DNA of 23,958 bases. Source: CAYSZB01 sp964435475. GTDB taxonomy: Bacteria > Chloroflexota > Anaerolineae > Anaerolineales > Anaerolineaceae. Location: the NCBI GenBank assembly GCA_964435475.1, contig CAYSZB010000037.1, positions 1-23,958 of the forward strand, read 5' to 3'. The notes below the pieces were generated by a model. It was not told where the DNA came from and made no database searches. It was given only the letters and a program-made list of their open reading frames with translations. Position numbers and translations under genes: made by a program. Below, in pieces: positions 21,026-23,958 of this stretch (its first letter is position 1; each line of letters opens with the position of its first letter).

Positions 21026-21733
21026 TCAGGACAGCCAGAGGTCTGGGTGCTTCCTGCGAATGGATGTATGTTCACCCCCGGCGATGATGATATGGTCCAA
21101 TACCTCCACATCCACCAGCTTGCCCGCCTGCACCGCCGCCCGTGTCAGCGCCACGTCCTCCGGGCTTTCGCTGGGATCCATGCTGGGGTGATTGTGGAAA
21201 AGGATGATCGACCTTGCCGGCAATCGGATGGCTGTCTTGAACAACTCCCCCACCCTGACGGACGAACTGGTCAGCGAACCCTTGTAGAGCCGGTCTGTGC
21301 CAACCCAGTTGTTGCGCGTATCGAGCAGCACGACCCACAACTCTTCCTGTTCCAGTCCCCTCAGTTCATAACCAACCAGATCGATCGCATCTTCCGGCTT
21401 GGTGATGACCTTCTTTTCCTTGCGGGCTTCCCTGGAGAGACGGTTGCCCAACTCCACCGCCGCCTTGACCTGCACCGCCTTGGTGCGCCCGATCCCCGGC
21501 AACGTGATCAACTCGCTGATTGGTGCGCGCTGGATGCCAGCCAGCGAGCCGAACTTTTTAAGCAGCAGTTGCCCCAGTTCCACGGCATTGATCCCCTGCG
21601 TACCGACCCTGAGCAGGATGGCCAGCAGTTCAGCGTCGGTCAGGGCCTGGGGGCCTTCGGCTTCCATTCGTTCGCGCGGCCGGTCATTCGCGTTGAGGTC
21701 GGTGATGCGCAGCTTGCCAGGATTGTTTGTCAT
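21026..21733 (-). CDS. radC: RadC/JAMM-domain protein (YicR type)
   Basis: This 235-residue protein has an N-terminal helix-hairpin-helix region (LITLPGIGRTKAVQVKAA, 75-92) and a C-terminal JAMM/MPN+ domain. The zinc motif is complete: His180-x-His182, seven residues, Ser190-x2-Asp193. The usual HNHPSGD reads HNHPSMD. VLLDTRNNWVG and LDHIIIAG are also typical. Its once-supposed role in DNA repair is doubtful; it is probably a metalloprotease or a nucleic-acid-associated factor of unknown role. I chose the ATG at 21733; 41 more codons are open upstream but do not fit the family. There is no ribosome binding site before this ATG. Confidence 0.93.
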   Translation of the reverse strand: MTNNPGKLRITDLNANDRPRERMEAEGPQALTDAELLAILLRVGTQGINAVELGQLLLKKFGSLAGIQRAPISELITLPGIGRTKAVQVKAAVELGNRLSREARKEKKVITKPEDAIDLVGYELRGLEQEELWVVLLDTRNNWVGTDRLYKGSLTSSSVRVGELFKTAIRLPARSIILFHNHPSMDPSESPEDVALTRAAVQAGKLVDVEVLDHIIIAGGEHTSIRRKHPDLWLS

Positions 21734-21739
21734 AATTAA

Positions 21740-21768
21740 ATTGTAATGGCGAAAGCCGGCGAGGGCAA
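21740..21768 (-). promoter_or_regulatory. Possible promoter of radC, giving a leaderless transcript
   Basis: On the minus strand TTGCCC (21768-21763) and TACAAT (21745-21740) are 17 bases apart. The predicted start of transcription falls on or next to the radC ATG at 21733, which lacks a ribosome binding site. The -35 matches at four of six positions. Confidence 0.4.
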
Positions 21769-21830
21769 GGGTTTTAGACCCATTGCTCAGCGTAGGATGA
21801 GCGGGATAAAGATGTATGGTGAAAAGTAAC

Positions 21831-21859
21831 AAGGTGCAGCCCACAAAAGACTGCACCTT
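21831..21859 (-). terminator. Probable terminator of the beta-helix gene
   Basis: On the minus strand AAGGTGCAG, an 11-base loop and CTGCACCTT form a perfect 9-pair stem, 19 bases after the stop codon. A moderately T-rich stretch (GTTACTTTTC) follows. It would separate the beta-helix gene from radC. Confidence 0.55.
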
Positions 21860-21878
21860 TACACAAATTTAGATCAGT

Positions 21879-23819
21879 TTAGCGCAAAATCAACGGGAGG
21901 AAGACCCCTACAATGAATTCACACTCATACGCGCCTATATCAGTGGTTGCAGTGCCATCACTATTGCCGTCAAACGGCCGGGTAAAGCCACGCTGGTCTG
22001 TCGGCAGGAAACCAGAGGAGAGACTGCCGGTATCAACGACGGGGCTGCCATAAGGCACAGCATGGGTGAGAGTAAAGCCCCCATTATCCGCCAGGGGCAT
22101 GAGCAAGGGATTGCGATCGATATTGGAAGCAAACTCAGGATAGCCACCCTCTATATCACTGTAGGTGATGACCGAATAGCAGCCAGTTTCGTTCATGACC
22201 TGGTTGGCTTGGGGAAGGTTACCCCACACGATGCCATTGATCATGGTGGTCTCGCAGGGGACATCGCTGGTTTTGGTGCTGTAAATTCCACCGCCCAGCC
22301 CGGAAGCGCTGTTGAGGGTCAGGGTGGCGCTGTAGATCTCGAGGATCGATTGGAAATTGTAGATAGCTGCGCCATTGTCAGCTGTGTTGGCAAAGAAGGT
22401 CACATTACGCAGTTTAGGATGGCTGCCCACCCAATTTGCCAACCCCCCGCCATTTACAGCATCGTTTTCGGAAAAGGTGACATTGGTCAGGGTGGGTGAA
22501 CTTCCATAATTTGTCAGTCCGCCACCTGTGTATGATGAGCTATTCGCGGTGAAATTTATATCCGTAAAGATCGGCGTTCCACCCTCAAGGTATGCCCCGG
22601 CGCCGGAATAAGAGGCAGAATTGTTTTCAAAGTTGATGCGGTTTAGGGTGGAAGCGCTATTAATGCCCATGAACCCGCCACCATTATCCAGGCTGGTGTT
22701 GCTTACAAAATCCACATCCGAAAGGGTGAGTGTGTTGCCAGTGACATACATTCCCCCACCATCATAGGTGACATCGTTACCGGTAAGCGTGCTTCTGCTC
22801 ATGGACATGGTACCACTGTCGTTATAAACACCGCCACCTTGCTCAGCACCATTATCGGTGAAGGTACTTAGGGATACATTGATGGTGCTATTTTTGTTGT
22901 ACATTCCTCCGCCATAATAGCCAGCAGAATTATCTGTAAAGGTTACATGACTCAAAGTGGCGTTGGTGCTGTAATAATTCGCCATACCACCGCCATCTCC
23001 AGAGGATTCAAAAGCATCATTACCCGAGAAGGTGACATTCGACAGGGTTACAGTGCAACCTTCATTTTGCATACCACCGCCCTGGTAGTGCGCCTGGTTA
23101 CCAGAAAAGGTGGAGTTGGAGACAGAGAGAGTACCGGTGCAGGTATCGCTGTACATCCCCCCACCACTATTGGCGTGATTGGCGTTGATCGTGACCTTTT
23201 CGAGCGAGGGGCTGCTTTCATAGTTGTATATCCCGCCGCCCGAACCAGTCGTAACCCCGTTGCCAGTAATAAGCAGATTGATCAGGGTAGGGCTGCTTGC
23301 TTGTAGGTTAAGCATACCGGCACCATGCCAGTCAAAGTCATTGTCGTAGTCAGCATAACCACCGGTGAGAACAAAACCATTCAGTATGGCTGTTTTACCT
23401 ACGCTGATGTTCTTGACTACGTGGTAGGAATTATCCGTGACAAGAGTTGGATCTCCGATGTTAGCGCTCAGGGTGGTGACATGGGTGAGCCAGTTGCGGG
23501 TTTCCCAGGCGCCACCTGCAGCCGGGAATCCGCCATAGATGGCAACGCCGGTCTCCATTTGAAAGGAGATGCCGCGATTGGTGGTGCTGGTTGGGTAATA
23601 GGTGCCGGCAGCCACGCGCACCTGGTCGCCATCGCCTGCCAATCCGAGGGCGGTCTGAAGGTCGCATGCGGTAGCCCAATCCAGGCAGTTACCGGAGAAA
23701 CCCTGGCGGACGTAGTAAATCATTCCGCGGTCAGCTGCGGTAGCGGGCTGAATGAGAACCAGGCACAAGGTAAAAATGATGAAGATTATGACAGGAAGTT
23801 TGAAGCGGATTGGTTGCAC
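21879..23819 (-). CDS. Secreted right-handed beta-helix protein with LPLI tail
   Basis: This 646-residue protein has a signal peptide (about 1-28, ending ATAAD). An opening segment (YYVRQGFSGNCLDWATACDLQ, then GDGDQVRVAAGTYYP) is typical of parallel beta-helix proteins of the pectate-lyase/polymorphic-outer-membrane-repeat type. About 14 turns follow, each with a GGG(M/I/V)YN-like element and a SPTLTNVTFSxNxA-like element. The last 80 residues (IVWGNLPQ, DIEGGYP, NPLLMPLADNGGFTLTHA, DTGS, TDIGAYE) are the usual end of this family. The tail is VGVFLPLILR. No catalytic residues of a polysaccharide lyase are evident, so adhesion or glycan binding is more likely. The start is GTG, with AAGGAG seven bases upstream. 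Confidence 0.9.
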   Translation of the reverse strand: MQPIRFKLPVIIFIIFTLCLVLIQPATAADRGMIYYVRQGFSGNCLDWATACDLQTALGLAGDGDQVRVAAGTYYPTSTTNRGISFQMETGVAIYGGFPAAGGAWETRNWLTHVTTLSANIGDPTLVTDNSYHVVKNISVGKTAILNGFVLTGGYADYDNDFDWHGAGMLNLQASSPTLINLLITGNGVTTGSGGGIYNYESSPSLEKVTINANHANSGGGMYSDTCTGTLSVSNSTFSGNQAHYQGGGMQNEGCTVTLSNVTFSGNDAFESSGDGGGMANYYSTNATLSHVTFTDNSAGYYGGGMYNKNSTINVSLSTFTDNGAEQGGGVYNDSGTMSMSRSTLTGNDVTYDGGGMYVTGNTLTLSDVDFVSNTSLDNGGGFMGINSASTLNRINFENNSASYSGAGAYLEGGTPIFTDINFTANSSSYTGGGLTNYGSSPTLTNVTFSENDAVNGGGLANWVGSHPKLRNVTFFANTADNGAAIYNFQSILEIYSATLTLNSASGLGGGIYSTKTSDVPCETTMINGIVWGNLPQANQVMNETGCYSVITYSDIEGGYPEFASNIDRNPLLMPLADNGGFTLTHAVPYGSPVVDTGSLSSGFLPTDQRGFTRPFDGNSDGTATTDIGAYECEFIVGVFLPLILR

Positions 23820-23958
23820 GGTGTCTCCTTTTTTATACGCTTGACATAAACAATGTGAGTCAGCAGAAAAACCTTTATTTTAAGGTAGGTGACTAAGGGT
23901 AAACTGTGCATATTTTAATTTCATAAGTAAATTAAAGCAAGAGGAATTTAAACCATAT

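Noticed and set aside
21734..21856. Possible 41-residue extension of RadC
   Set aside because: It does not match the family and covers the promoter candidate and part of the upstream terminator hairpin.
1..23958. tRNA, rRNA, tmRNA or transposase genes
   Set aside because: I looked for conserved tRNA loops, rRNA motifs and transposase-like proteins and found none, though a covariance search was not possible here.

Overview
The window looks like chromosomal DNA from an uncultured bacterium, most likely a Chloroflexota member of the Anaerolineae type. This is an inference from gene content, not from a marker-gene tree. The pointers are a Tat-exported L,D-transpeptidase of the kind I associate with Anaerolineae, a MoxR/DUF58/transglutaminase operon, SH3b and zinc-ribbon proteins of the Chloroflexota style, and two secreted proteins ending in a short 'LPLI' tail. 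Two runs of exactly 100 N (3653-3752 and 19114-19213) are scaffold joins, so this is a draft assembly. Both joins cut genes.

Layout. 106-807 (+) is a coiled-coil/zinc-ribbon protein. 828-3357 (-) is a tight operon: DUF2085 membrane protein, then pgeF, then yggS. 3431-3916 (-) is an L,D-transpeptidase interrupted by the first gap and preceded by a near-consensus promoter. 3979-5157 (-) is smpB followed by a polyprenol/phytol-kinase-like membrane protein. 5255-6190 (+) is a patatin-like phospholipase, divergent from smpB. 6227-6847 (-) is an SH3b membrane-anchored protein, divergent from a double zinc-ribbon protein (6930-7529, +). 7536-9023 (-) is zwf.

9120-16453 (+) is the largest unit, a five-gene operon: MoxR AAA+ ATPase, DUF58 protein, DUF4129-type membrane protein, a second DUF58 protein and a membrane transglutaminase. 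The genes overlap or nearly touch, so they are probably co-translated and may form one envelope-associated complex. A DegV lipid-binding protein follows (16490-17329, +).

17371-18836 (-) holds an ABM-fold small protein and an iron-type alcohol dehydrogenase coupled by an ATGA overlap. 18837-19872 is gene-poor. It carries two diverged copies of a hairpin-bearing repeat, the second gap, the last 47 codons of an RluA-type pseudouridine synthase whose body lies in the gap, and about 500 bases of structured but apparently non-coding DNA.

19873-23819 (-) holds a small secreted protein, radC, and a large secreted right-handed beta-helix protein. The two secreted proteins share the C-terminal tail. 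Housekeeping functions dominate. The features most worth a second look are the paired-DUF58 transglutaminase operon, the shared C-terminal tail, the hairpin repeats, the DUF2085 fusion with a cysteine-less thioredoxin-like domain, and several genes that seem to be transcribed with almost no leader.
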